Part shown: one piece after another, positions 26,392 to 35,376 of the stretch
Layout of the letters: every line of letters begins with the position of its first letter
How positions within the stretch are numbered: position 1 is the stretch's first letter
From: Lutimonas halocynthiae
Lineage (GTDB): Bacteria > Bacteroidota > Bacteroidia > Flavobacteriales > Flavobacteriaceae
DNA length: 64,000 nt
NCBI RefSeq assembly: GCF_030409835.1
Contig: NZ_JAUFQO010000004.1
Location: 682,001 to 746,000 of the forward strand
Direction of reading: 5' to 3'
Notes under the pieces: model-generated
What the model saw: the letters and a program-made list of their open reading frames with translations, nothing else
Databases searched by the model: none
Told to the model about the DNA's origin: nothing
Translations under genes and position numbers: made by a program

Positions 26392-27258
26392 CTAATAATT
26401 AGTTGATTTCAAATACTCCAAGCTCTTTTGAACGCTTTCTAAAGGCGTAAAGTTATACTCCTCAACTTCGATAATTCCGTATTTAAGACCAGATTCTTTC
26501 TTATGCTTAAATATTTCCGTAAAATTCATAGTTCCGCTTTCGCCCAACTCCATCTTATCTTTAATATGCCATAGCATAAATCTTCCCGGATACTTATCAA
26601 AATAATTCAATGCATCTTTCCCACCTTTATCAATCCAATAAAGATCGAGTTGAAACATCATTTTATCCGGATCACTTAGTTCGACCATATGATCGTATAA
26701 TGGTTTCCCCTCAAATTCAGTAGTAAATTCTTTGTCGTGATTATGGTATCCAAATACAATTCCTTTGGCTTTACATTTCTCACCAACTGCATTAAAATAT
26801 TCAACATACTTTTTAAGTCCGTCAAGACTCTTATAACCTTCTTCACTCATCCATGGCTGAACAATCCATTTAACGCCAGCTTCGGCATGGGCATCAATAG
26901 CTACATCCCACCAGGCCATAGTCTTATCCCAATTCTCTTTTGATGGCAAATTTTGACCTGTATGAGATCCTAAAAATTGCAAACCACTATCTTCACATAG
27001 TTTTTTAAATTCTGCAGGAGACATGCCATAAAACTTTCCATCACTATATCCAGCTGCTTCGACAAACTTATAGCCCATTTCACCAACTTTTGCCACAGTT
27101 GCTTTAGGATCCTTTTTCATATCATCTTTAACTGACCACAATTGTAATCCAATAAAATCGTCCTTAGCAGTAAGGTCAATTTTTGTAAACCCTTGTATGA
27201 ACAAGGCTAAAACTCCTAGTAATAACAAGCCTTTCCAAGCCAGTTTCTTAATTCCCAT
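26392..27258 (-). CDS. Sugar phosphate isomerase/epimerase family protein (xylose isomerase-like TIM barrel), exported
   Basis: A 288-residue protein with an N-terminal hydrophobic segment ('GLLLLGVLALFIQGFTK'), so likely exported. The TIM barrel shows 'IGLQLWSVKDDMKKDP', 'GYKFVEAAGY', 'GSHTG', 'YHNHDKEF', 'FQLDLYW' and 'LWHIKD', with the usual His/Asp/Glu metal ligands of the AP-endonuclease-2-like family. Exported members occur with Gfo/Idh/MocA oxidoreductases such as the one at 11041 and are thought to act on sugar derivatives. Substrate unknown. Confidence 0.82.
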   Translation of the reverse strand: MGIKKLAWKGLLLLGVLALFIQGFTKIDLTAKDDFIGLQLWSVKDDMKKDPKATVAKVGEMGYKFVEAAGYSDGKFYGMSPAEFKKLCEDSGLQFLGSHTGQNLPSKENWDKTMAWWDVAIDAHAEAGVKWIVQPWMSEEGYKSLDGLKKYVEYFNAVGEKCKAKGIVFGYHNHDKEFTTEFEGKPLYDHMVELSDPDKMMFQLDLYWIDKGGKDALNYFDKYPGRFMLWHIKDKMELGESGTMNFTEIFKHKKESGLKYGIIEVEEYNFTPLESVQKSLEYLKSTNY

Positions 27259-27503
27259 AATAAAAAATTTAAATGTTTAAATACTCTTTTAAATGGAAGG
27301 AGTCTGAAGAAAAATCATAAAATAATGTAAGAATTCTAATGCTCTTGCCACTTGTTCCAAATTTACCAATTATTGCTTAGATAACCCATAACTTATATCA
27401 AAATTACAAGCAAAAACGAACTGTTAAAATGGCAGCTAGCAAAAAAATAGATGAATAAATTCCTCTCAGGCTAAGAAGCATCAATCAAAAATAATTCATT
27501 CAA

Positions 27504-27806
27504 CTAATCATTCAAATACAACCGAAGTCGATCCTCATCACCAAAAAATTCTACCCATTTGATACTTTTATAAGGAATAAAATATTGTCTTCCCTCATTT
27601 GTTGAAACCGAAACCCCATTATCTTTGTAAACGACATTAGCCTGCTTAATTTGAAGTGTCTCTTTTTTATGGGTAGTTTGTAACGAGTTCGAATAAATAA
27701 AAACATCTTTTACATTGATATAATTATCTTTAAAATCTTCCTTTGATATTTGTGAAAAAGCAATGCTACTCATCAATAACAAGGTTACTAAAACTAATTT
27801 TTTCAT
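27504..27806 (-). CDS. Small secreted hypothetical protein
   Basis: One hundred residues with a signal peptide ('LVTLLLMSSIAFSQ'). I take the ATG at 27806, which places the Lys pair directly before the hydrophobic core; the longer frame starts at 27827. The mature part is beta-rich ('TLQIKQANVVYKDNGVSVST', 'IPYKSIKWVEFFGDEDRLRL'). No family recognised. It is followed at the low-coordinate end by about 245 bp without any gene (27259-27503), in which I see nothing else. Confidence 0.6.
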   Translation of the reverse strand: MKKLVLVTLLLMSSIAFSQISKEDFKDNYINVKDVFIYSNSLQTTHKKETLQIKQANVVYKDNGVSVSTNEGRQYFIPYKSIKWVEFFGDEDRLRLYLND

Positions 27807-27936
27807 AATTTCATAATTTGATTTCAAAGATAATTTTTCTTTTCAATTTCACACGTTATATAACTAGCATTCTCCTTAAAAAACAATAATTAGATGGGTC
27901 AAAAACAGGTAGCCAATCACTCAAATTGATACTTTT

Positions 27937-30423
27937 CTAAGGCTTGATTATATTATCATTCCCAGTATTCTCACCCGATTTATTATTTATTTCATTCAAA
28001 TTTTTAATATGCAGATCTCGTTGAGGAAAAGGTATTTCGATTCCGTGTTTAGCAAACTGATTATAGACTTCAATTGACACATCGCTTTTTGCCTGAAGAC
28101 CTACCTCATAATGCACCCAAAAACGCAATTTAAAATTCAATGAGCTATCGCCAAATTCACTAAACAATGCTTGTGGCGCAGGGTTTTTCAAAGTGTCATT
28201 ATTGCTCATAGCCGCTTCCATGAGTATTTTTAAAATTTGATTAGGATCTGAACCATAGGTGGTCCCTATTAAAATTTCAACACGTTTTATGCTATCAGAA
28301 AGAGTCCAGTTGATCAGATCATTGGCAATCAAATTATTGTTTGGCACAACCACCTCAGCTCCATCAAAAGTGATAATACTCGATGAACGAACACCGATTC
28401 TATGAACCGTACCCAACAAATTATTGACCTCTACAGTGTCACCTACATGTATAGGCCGCTCAAAAACAAGTATCAGACCAGAAACAAAATTCGAAATCAC
28501 AGTTTGCAACCCAAAACCAATACCCAAACCAAGTGCACCGGCCATTAAATTGAATTTACCGAGGTCTATTCCTAAAGAGGATAAGGCCAGAACAATACCA
28601 AATCCAATTATAAAGTATCTAATGACCAACGATATTGCCGCAGGAACACCCTTTGGCACTTTTATCAATTTAAAGGACACTTCGCCACTATCAAACAAGA
28701 AAGAAATAACACTTGTAGATACAAACGATACGATTAAAATGACAATGAATCGCATAACATCACCTAGTGTAAAAGTGATGCTTCCGAATTTATAGGGTTC
28801 AGAAAGAATATCTGTAAAGAATTGGGTAAGCGGGGCAAGCAGGTCTATCATCCCCAAGAAAAATAAAAACCAGGCGATAAACGCCAAGATCCTGATAATA
28901 CGCAGCAATTTTAATTCTAAAGCAAATTTCTTTTCTTCGTCAAAGGTAGTTTTTGTATTAAAATGCCAATGAATAAGACCCGTTGAGATACCGCCTGAAA
29001 TCATTAAAATACCGTAAAAAACTAAGGTAAAAACACCACTTTGAGTGCTAATTTTTAAAGTCAGATCTGTTAAATTAGTATAGCCTAAAATATTTGAAAC
29101 TATTGAAATAAATAACAAGCCATAGATCACAGGAGTTACTCGAATCAATAACAAACCGAAATTTCCAATTTTCATTTTTCTTGTCTTCAGATATGGCCTC
29201 GTAAAACCAATTAAAACTCCAACAACAAGTAAAGCCTCAAATAATAAGTAAAGCCGGTATTGAGCAGAACTAAACCACATATAAGTCTTGGCGGTATCCA
29301 GAATATAAAACAGAACAATAAAGTATACGATCTTCTTAAATCTTTTATACATATATGGCTGCACCAAAGGTATTGACAGGATAAGAATCATCAATACCAC
29401 AATATTACCAAACAACATGGGTGTATTGGCAAAAAATAGTTTGGCAACGACAAGTCCAATAAAAACCATGCTGATAATCGAATGGTTTAAAATAACATCC
29501 TTTGAGTTTTGAAGATCTCCGTCTTCTTCATTAAAAGGATATTTCTCAAATGCCTTCTTCAACATAATGATCAGAAACACCATCAAGCCCATGAATAAAA
29601 CGTAGAGATAAATACTATGCTCACTCGCTTGAACATATTTTGAAATGCCTAAAATATTATCTGAAATTGATTCTACCTCGTCTTTTTCTCCTTCGTCTCT
29701 ATCTGTATCTTTAAAAGAAGCTCTCCATAGTGGCTCATGTCTTAAATAAAAAAGGTCGTAGATTTCAGAATTTTTAAGTTTATTCAAATCATCAAATACT
29801 TCAATGACTAAAAGCTTATGCTTATTTATTTTTGACTCCAATACAAGGAAATCATTATTCTCTTTGGTAATTTGCTTATTGATCTTCCTGTAATCATTCC
29901 GAACTAACCTTACACTTGTTAAAACTTCAAGAGGTAATTTTTCTTTAACAGCATTTTTATAAGTTAAATCCCAGGTTTTTTCTTTAAAAATCACTATTTC
30001 CTGAACGATCATATTTCGTTCCTCATATTCATTTATAGTTGACTCCCATCTACTTAGATGGTCATAATACCCTTCCCATTTCCTGATTAAATTATTTATT
30101 TTTTGTCTATTGGGATTGGCGTCAACAAAATGCTTTTTCCTTTTTACTTGCGCTTCAATAAACTTGGCAAAAGGGGGATATAAAGAATCTATTTCTTTGA
30201 CAGAGTTACTAAGCCTGATCTTTCTCGTAGTGGTCTTAATCTCTTCATTGGCTTCTTCAACGCCCTGAATGATATTTGTTACTTTAATAGCCTTAGGAAT
30301 GGCAGTCCCTGTAGAATCCATTTTAACACCATCAGATAATTGAGCATAAGACAGGAAAGGAAACAGACATAGCACTAAAAAAAATAAAGTGCGGTAAATT
30401 AATCTAATCGAAGATTGTATCAT
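27937..30423 (-). CDS. Large MscS-family mechanosensitive channel
   Basis: An 828-residue inner-membrane channel of the MscK/YbdG-like size class. A signal peptide and about 230 residues of helical, coiled-coil-prone periplasmic domain come first, then about ten TM helices (roughly 255-620). The MscS pore follows: 'LGLGIGFGLQTVISNFVSGL', 'ERPIHVGDTVEVNNLLGTV', 'GVRSSSIITFDGAEVVVPNN', and the cytoplasmic alpha/beta domain to the end ('IEIPFPQRDLHI'). It opens on membrane tension to release solutes in hypo-osmotic shock. Nothing unusual in length or residues. Confidence 0.88.
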   Translation of the reverse strand: MIQSSIRLIYRTLFFLVLCLFPFLSYAQLSDGVKMDSTGTAIPKAIKVTNIIQGVEEANEEIKTTTRKIRLSNSVKEIDSLYPPFAKFIEAQVKRKKHFVDANPNRQKINNLIRKWEGYYDHLSRWESTINEYEERNMIVQEIVIFKEKTWDLTYKNAVKEKLPLEVLTSVRLVRNDYRKINKQITKENNDFLVLESKINKHKLLVIEVFDDLNKLKNSEIYDLFYLRHEPLWRASFKDTDRDEGEKDEVESISDNILGISKYVQASEHSIYLYVLFMGLMVFLIIMLKKAFEKYPFNEEDGDLQNSKDVILNHSIISMVFIGLVVAKLFFANTPMLFGNIVVLMILILSIPLVQPYMYKRFKKIVYFIVLFYILDTAKTYMWFSSAQYRLYLLFEALLVVGVLIGFTRPYLKTRKMKIGNFGLLLIRVTPVIYGLLFISIVSNILGYTNLTDLTLKISTQSGVFTLVFYGILMISGGISTGLIHWHFNTKTTFDEEKKFALELKLLRIIRILAFIAWFLFFLGMIDLLAPLTQFFTDILSEPYKFGSITFTLGDVMRFIVILIVSFVSTSVISFLFDSGEVSFKLIKVPKGVPAAISLVIRYFIIGFGIVLALSSLGIDLGKFNLMAGALGLGIGFGLQTVISNFVSGLILVFERPIHVGDTVEVNNLLGTVHRIGVRSSSIITFDGAEVVVPNNNLIANDLINWTLSDSIKRVEILIGTTYGSDPNQILKILMEAAMSNNDTLKNPAPQALFSEFGDSSLNFKLRFWVHYEVGLQAKSDVSIEVYNQFAKHGIEIPFPQRDLHIKNLNEINNKSGENTGNDNIIKP

Positions 30424-30529
30424 ATTCTAGTTAAAGTGCTAAAAATAGGAACTTACATGAGTCAAAGCAACATTTTTAAAAGCTATTTATAAAAAAAAGA
30501 ATATCCCTGTAAATTAGACATTCATTGAC

Positions 30530-31171
30530 TTAATCATCAGTGATGGCTTCATTAATAGAGAATATATTCACTTCGCCTGCATTCAAAAGGAAATTACTAA
30601 CCTCTTCAAATTGCGATTTGCTATTCTCCATAAAAATCTCACGTCGCTTTTTAAAAACCAGATTGGCCTTTAAAAGTTTATTCATGTCATCATTATAGGC
30701 TTCTAAGTCTTCTTCGTTAATCTCCTCAAAATTCACGCATTTATAAAAAATTTCTTCCCTCCCATACATTTCTTTCTTCATATCTGTCACTATATAGTTG
30801 ATCTCATAATAATCATCACCAATATGAACCTCAATCATATGACCAAAATAGGCATCTAACACCTCAGCCATCCCGCTTCTTTTTGGATACAGTTCTTTCC
30901 CAATATTTTTATACAACACCTTTGTTTCTCCCTTAACAATGAGCTCTTTCTTTTCAGGGTTGAGGCTCTCTACAACATTCTTTTCACCATTATCCTCATT
31001 TTCAAACCAAGACTCAGCTCTGGAAAGAATAAGTGACGGACTAAGACCATTTAAACTAAACTTTTTTGATACTGACTTTTCATCAATCTGACTGTTTTGG
31101 GCATGAACCAGGCTAGTGAGGAATAAAATTAAGATGAAGCTTATGTTAAGTTTCTTACGAGGATTGATCAT
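30530..31171 (-). CDS. Secreted DUF4468-like protein
   Basis: A 213-residue protein with signal peptide 'ILILFLTSLVHAQ'. 'ILSRAESWFENEDNGEKNVV' with 'PEKKELIVKGETKVLY' is the opening of DUF4468, a TBP-like-fold domain found in Bacteroidota secreted proteins. The C-terminal third is helical and charged. Function of the family is unknown. It lies upstream of the MscS gene by 106 bp on the same strand. Confidence 0.65.
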   Translation of the reverse strand: MINPRKKLNISFILILFLTSLVHAQNSQIDEKSVSKKFSLNGLSPSLILSRAESWFENEDNGEKNVVESLNPEKKELIVKGETKVLYKNIGKELYPKRSGMAEVLDAYFGHMIEVHIGDDYYEINYIVTDMKKEMYGREEIFYKCVNFEEINEEDLEAYNDDMNKLLKANLVFKKRREIFMENSKSQFEEVSNFLLNAGEVNIFSINEAITDD

Positions 31172-31293
31172 TTTACAAAAGAGATTAAAAATTCAAAACT
31201 AAATTTCTAATTTTAATTGAAGTTTAAGCAGCTCATAGTCAGAAAGTTTTAAACAAGTTATGAAATGCCTAAACCAACTTATCAAAATAGATA

Positions 31294-31659
31294 TTACTCT
31301 TTTTTTGACAACTGAACCTGAAGGAATACCAAACTCAAAATGGCTATTATCAATCCCATAAATTCTCTCGTTCCTTCGATATAGGGTTTTTCATATACCA
31401 TCTCTCCAAACAATTCTGAATGCCTATCGCTTTGCAGCCAATCGATGAAATATCCTACATGAAAGAGGCTAAATAAAACTAAGCCACTGATTAGGGCAAT
31501 CAACACCATTTTTGGAATCACCATAAAATTAGAAATCCCAAATGACAGCGCTACCGCACCATAAATAACAACCCAAACATATGGATCAGGATCATTAAAT
31601 TGTACATAGGCAAAAAGCAAAAAAATAACACAAAGCAACCAATTGATAGCTTTTTTCAT
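31294..31659 (-). CDS. Transmembrane 220 (TMEM220) family protein
   Basis: A 121-residue integral membrane protein with four hydrophobic helices. The loop 'YVQFNDPDPYVWVVIYGAVA' after helix 1 is the family hallmark, and helix 4 is 'FMGLIIAILSLVFLQV'. Bacterial TMEM220 proteins have no established function. Likely inner membrane. Confidence 0.8.
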   Translation of the reverse strand: MKKAINWLLCVIFLLFAYVQFNDPDPYVWVVIYGAVALSFGISNFMVIPKMVLIALISGLVLFSLFHVGYFIDWLQSDRHSELFGEMVYEKPYIEGTREFMGLIIAILSLVFLQVQLSKKE

Positions 31660-31688
31660 AAGGCTTTCAGTTTAAGGCAAATTAATTT

Positions 31689-31976
31689 TTAAGTTGCTTT
31701 ACTACCCCCGCCAAATAAAATTCCTGCTCCCAGTACAAAACCGAAATCATACCAACCTCCGCTATTATTTACTGCATACAAAGCCACTTCATCCATAAAC
31801 AAACTAACAACAAACGAAAACGGAGCTATGAACCCATGCCATAATCCTCCGAAAAAACCATAAGGTGAAGCATCCACACAATTATCGACTGCTATAGATT
31901 GGGCACAACCAGTCAAGATTAATAGCATGAAACCCACAAAAAGGGCCAAACGAAATTTACCAATAATACTTTTCAT
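31689..31976 (-). CDS. Small lipoprotein with amphipathic membrane-like segments
   Basis: A 95-residue protein with lipobox 'LLILTGC' and start at 31976 (the longer frame to 32009 adds a non-signal extension). The mature part has 'GFFGGLWHGFIAPFSFVVSLF' and 'GWYDFGFVLGAGILFGGGS', hydrophobic segments rich in Gly, Phe and Trp. This layout is common in Bacteroidota proteins of unknown function. It lies 29 bp from the TMEM220 gene, probably one operon. Confidence 0.65.
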   Translation of the reverse strand: MKSIIGKFRLALFVGFMLLILTGCAQSIAVDNCVDASPYGFFGGLWHGFIAPFSFVVSLFMDEVALYAVNNSGGWYDFGFVLGAGILFGGGSKAT

Positions 31977-32107
31977 AATGATAGATTTTATATGCTTAAA
32001 ATTAAGCAAGATTGATCACTTTTCTGTCATGATTTATAATTTATCATTATATATAATCTGACTACTTAACATTTATATCACATAACTCATATCCAGCTAT
32101 GCGTGTA

Positions 32108-32277
32108 TTATTCATTTAAAAAATGAATCTTCCGTATTCCATTTTTTACCTGAATCAAACCGATTACAGTAAATCCCGCTAAAATGAAAATACATGAAAA
32201 CGCCTCTTCAATAAGCGCGATGGCAGCATAGTTCTTAGAAAAAAAATAAGGGTGTTTTGGGCAATTATTTTTACCAT
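32108..32277 (-). pseudogene. Small membrane protein gene with a frameshift in a poly-T tract
   Basis: On the minus strand a GGAGG is followed by ATG at 32277 and 'MVKIIAQNTLIFF'. The frame then leaves coding sequence at a run of eight T (plus-strand A-run 32239-32246). One extra T would join it to the downstream frame 'SKNYAAIALIEEAFSCIFIL' and 'AGFTVIGLIQVKNGIRKI', closed by TAA at 32108. The joined product is about 56 residues with one TM helix. The downstream frame has no start codon of its own. It could be a decayed gene, a slippage-regulated gene, or a sequencing error in the homopolymer. The rest of gap 32010-32349 holds nothing clear. Confidence 0.45.
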
Positions 32278-32349
32278 TCCTCCAAATTGACTTATATTTA
32301 TAGGAATAACCTATTACTTTTCGACTTTATTAACCTTAAATCCCCCATC

Positions 32350-32805
32350 ATGAAAACTTTCAAACCTTTAATTCTAACCTTGGTTTTTATGCTTTTGTTT
32401 TCTGGCTTGATCTCTGCTCAGAATCAAATTGAAGCAACACTAATATGTAATGTTGAAGCCTTGCAAAATGGCACTGATGCTTACGAAGCCTGCCGTTTCT
32501 TGGGTCAGGAACCTGGAACTGACACTCGTGATTATACTATCTATGCTGAAATTGGTGATACCATCATCTGGAGTGGTCAATCTACAGATGGAAGCGCAGC
32601 TATCGATATTAATAAAATCAAATATGAAAGAGGAACTGAAGTATTTAAAAACCCATTTAAAGACGGAACTAGCACCGTTGTCAGAACGATTAAACACAGT
32701 ACAAGAGGAAAGGAAGATTACAAATACGAAATTACCCTAAAGATAAACAATAAGGGTAAGCCGTTTCACATAGACCCGAAAGTTAAAGTGGGAGCAGGTG
32801 GTTGA
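32350..32805 (+). CDS. Secreted 'IDP-signature' protein 1, paired with cyclase 1
   Basis: A 151-residue protein with signal peptide ending 'SGLISAQNQ' (no lipobox), so periplasmic. It is predicted all-beta. It shares with the proteins at 35377 and 39785 a central 'GDTIIW-S' (others 'GKKVxW-S') block, an alternating strand block ('IDINKIKYERG'), and the C-terminal 'YEITLKINNKGKPFHIDP'. I start it at ATG 32350, where the signal peptide begins; a longer frame reaches 32257. Only 22 bp separate it from cyclase 1, so they form one operon. It could be an extracytoplasmic ligand-binding partner of the cyclase sensor; this is inference. Confidence 0.7.
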   Translation: MKTFKPLILTLVFMLLFSGLISAQNQIEATLICNVEALQNGTDAYEACRFLGQEPGTDTRDYTIYAEIGDTIIWSGQSTDGSAAIDINKIKYERGTEVFKNPFKDGTSTVVRTIKHSTRGKEDYKYEITLKINNKGKPFHIDPKVKVGAGG

Positions 32806-32827
32806 TTAAAAACTTTCTTCCTGAAAC

Positions 32828-34729
32828 ATGAAACATCATTTCACAATACATCCTAATTTCAAGCATAAACTCCTTTTTCAAGTGGGTTTTATGCTTGTTT
32901 TTTGCGTTCATCTTTTTTCTCAGAGCTCACAAAGTATTGACAGTATCCAAAAACAATATGAATTGGGCCAGTATGAAGATCAAGAGAGATTGAATCTTCT
33001 AACGGAATTATCAACAAACCATTACGATCCGGCTCAAGCGATCTACTTCAGTGACAAACTTATCGAAAATGCCCAAAAAGTAGATTCTACAATCTATATC
33101 TATTATGGATACCTCCATAAAGGGAATGCGTTTTTAAAAAAAGGTGATCTCGAAGAGGCTCTTGACAGTTATTTTAAAGGGGCAGAAATTGTAGCAGACA
33201 AAAAATCATTAACAAACCTTGGGATGATTAATATAGCTATTGCCGATGTTTACTCTAATATAGGAGATCACCAAAACGCTGTCATTTACTATAAAAAAGC
33301 GATTAGCATTAATTCAGAAATTGGCACTGATAATAACTTGGCTATCGCCTATGAAAATCTAGGTGATGAATATTTGAATGTGTCAAAACCTGATTCAGCC
33401 ATATTAATGTTTAATCAGTCAGGACCTATTTTTAAACGCTTAGGGTTTACAGAAGGCATCGCTATGAATATTGGTAACAAAGGCATTGCCTATGCCATGA
33501 TGGGTCAGGATGATTTGGCAAAAGAAGAAATAAATCATTCTATCAATATGTTTGAAGATATGGGAGGCTATCAAAATGCTGTATCTGTCTTCCTGACTTA
33601 TATGTCTGAATTATATATGAACCAGGGAAACTGGAAACGCGCCCTGGAATACGCCCAAAAAAGTTTGGCAATTGCAGAAAAATACGGACTAAAAGATGAG
33701 ATCAGTTCTGCAAATTTACAGCTATCCAAAATTTATGAGTATTCTGGTAATCTCAAAGCTTCTTTAATATCTTATAAAAACTATTCAGCCTATAAAGACA
33801 GTGTCAATAATATTTCAGCAGTGCAGCAAATGGCCAACCTGAGAACCGAATTTGAAGTTGCTCAAAACCAAAAAGAAGCCGATTTAAAAATGGCGCAAAA
33901 GCAAATTGAAGTAAATCTGCTGAGTACATCACAAAGAAATCAGAAAATTGCCATTATCGCCATCGCCATCGTACTGGTTTTAATCATTGTGCTGGCCATC
34001 AGTTTGTACAAACGAAATCGATTCATCGAAAAGACCAATAAGATTATTGAAAAAGAAAGGAATCTTTCCGATAAATTACTTCTAAACATCTTACCTGAAC
34101 AAACTGCCCAAGAGCTTAAAGACGAAGGCAAAGTTGTGGCGAAAAAATTTGATTCCGTCTCCGTAATGTTTACAGATTTTAAAGGTTTTACAAAACACTC
34201 TGAAGGTCTTAGCCCGGTAGAATTAGTAAAAACTGTTGATTTTTATTATTCCAAATTTGACTCCATTATAAAATCTTATGGTTTAGAGAAAATCAAAACA
34301 ATTGGTGACTCTTATATGGCGGCAGGAGGCCTGCCTTTCCCTTCTGATAATCATGCCTCTAAACTAGTTTTAGCGGCCATTGATATTGCTGAATTTGTGC
34401 AAAATGCATCAAAAGAAAACCCAAATGATGAGCAGCGCTTTGAGATGCGGATAGGAATAAATACGGGTCCTGTTGTGGCAGGAGTTGTTGGTACAAATAA
34501 GTTTGCCTATGATATTTGGGGAGACACGGTAAATATCGCTTCCCGCATGGAATCTAGTTCGCAGCCTGGAAAAGTTAACATCTCTGACAACACCTTTAAG
34601 CTTATCAAAGAAGAATTCAATTGCACCTATAGAGGTGAAATTGAAACCAAAAACAGAGGTAAAATGAAGATGTATTTTGTAGATGGATTAAAAACCCAAG
34701 ACCAGCATGCAGAAATCTCTCCTGCCTAA
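32828..34729 (+). CDS. TPR-TM class III adenylate cyclase 1
   Basis: A 633-residue membrane sensor cyclase. The N-terminal signal or anchor leads into about seven TPR units (residues about 60-335, e.g. 'AYLEKG'-like 'YGYLHKGNAFLKKGDLEEAL'), a short coiled coil, one TM helix (about 374-395), a linker 'LSDKLLLNILPEQTAQELK', and a class III cyclase domain. Metal-binding Asp residues sit in 'MFTDFKGFT' (about 448) and 'TIGDSY' (about 494); the adenine-specifying Lys/Asp pair is in 'IKTIGD' and 'YDIWGD'; the transition-state Asn and Arg in 'NIASRME'. All are present, so an active homodimeric adenylate cyclase is predicted. TPRs face the periplasm if the signal is cleaved. Confidence 0.88.
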   Translation: MKHHFTIHPNFKHKLLFQVGFMLVFCVHLFSQSSQSIDSIQKQYELGQYEDQERLNLLTELSTNHYDPAQAIYFSDKLIENAQKVDSTIYIYYGYLHKGNAFLKKGDLEEALDSYFKGAEIVADKKSLTNLGMINIAIADVYSNIGDHQNAVIYYKKAISINSEIGTDNNLAIAYENLGDEYLNVSKPDSAILMFNQSGPIFKRLGFTEGIAMNIGNKGIAYAMMGQDDLAKEEINHSINMFEDMGGYQNAVSVFLTYMSELYMNQGNWKRALEYAQKSLAIAEKYGLKDEISSANLQLSKIYEYSGNLKASLISYKNYSAYKDSVNNISAVQQMANLRTEFEVAQNQKEADLKMAQKQIEVNLLSTSQRNQKIAIIAIAIVLVLIIVLAISLYKRNRFIEKTNKIIEKERNLSDKLLLNILPEQTAQELKDEGKVVAKKFDSVSVMFTDFKGFTKHSEGLSPVELVKTVDFYYSKFDSIIKSYGLEKIKTIGDSYMAAGGLPFPSDNHASKLVLAAIDIAEFVQNASKENPNDEQRFEMRIGINTGPVVAGVVGTNKFAYDIWGDTVNIASRMESSSQPGKVNISDNTFKLIKEEFNCTYRGEIETKNRGKMKMYFVDGLKTQDQHAEISPA

Positions 34730-34769
34730 AAAAGCTTCAGACCTAACAAAACTATTTTACAATTCAACA

Positions 34770-34835
34770 TTGATTATAATCATCTGATTCATTGATCCTT
34801 ATCATTAATCTTCGATTAAATGTTTCATATTTTAC
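34770..34835 (+). promoter_or_regulatory. Promoter with two FNR/CRP-type dyads 22 bp apart
   Basis: TTGATtataATCAT (34770-34783) and TTGATccttATCAT (34792-34805), 22 bp apart, then after 22 nt a weak box TATTTTAC (34828-34835). The geometry is identical to that at 15013 and 16482. It drives the family-B protein at 34853 and perhaps genes beyond it. Confidence 0.7.
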
Positions 34836-34852
34836 AAACTAAAACAATTAGC

Positions 34853-35191
34853 ATGTATACTGAAATACAATCATATCGTATTTTTCTTGACTCAGGGTCG
34901 CAAAAAAACAGGAGTTTCACCACGATCAATTTGTTTGACACATCTGATAATATCATTGGAACTGTCGAGTTTTTTGAAAAGGAATTCCAAGAAATTCAAC
35001 CACAGGATGTAGATCATGTTCATATCCAATACCACATTTCAAAATTTTCTTTTATAGTTGATATTTTACGAAACGAGAAACCACTCTTTGTAGGATACTG
35101 GACAAATAAATTTGGAAAATATGGCAGGATCTGTACCGGGAAAGAACCCGTTGGAGAAGGTGAGCTTTCTTCTTCTGAGTCTCAAATTTAG
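34853..35191 (+). CDS. Conserved small protein, member B of the two-gene family (see 15104)
   Basis: A 112-residue soluble protein paralogous to the one at 15104, sharing 'ISxFxxxVDILRNEKPLF' in the C-terminal half and 'GRICTGKEPVGEG' near the end. I start at ATG 34853 because this aligns with the paralogue's start; the longer frame to 34820 overlaps the promoter box. It is embedded between cyclase 1 and the second secreted protein, and its promoter is the tandem-dyad type. Function unknown. Confidence 0.68.
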   Translation: MYTEIQSYRIFLDSGSQKNRSFTTINLFDTSDNIIGTVEFFEKEFQEIQPQDVDHVHIQYHISKFSFIVDILRNEKPLFVGYWTNKFGKYGRICTGKEPVGEGELSSSESQI

Positions 35192-35376
35192 GCCTGCAGG
35201 AATCTGAACCTAAACCTATTTATTTCTAATTATTATTAAATTAAGAATTGGATAGGTGACACGTGCGGGTAAATAAAAAGGCACCTTCGGGAAATAATAC
35301 GGTCAGTTCGTCCTAAACCATTTTTATAAGAAACTATTAGAAATTACATTTAAGTATCAACCATAAATCAACACCA

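Noticed and set aside
32440-32697. Antisense ORF within the first IDP-signature gene
   Set aside because: It lies wholly inside a better supported gene with signal peptide and paralogues; shadow.
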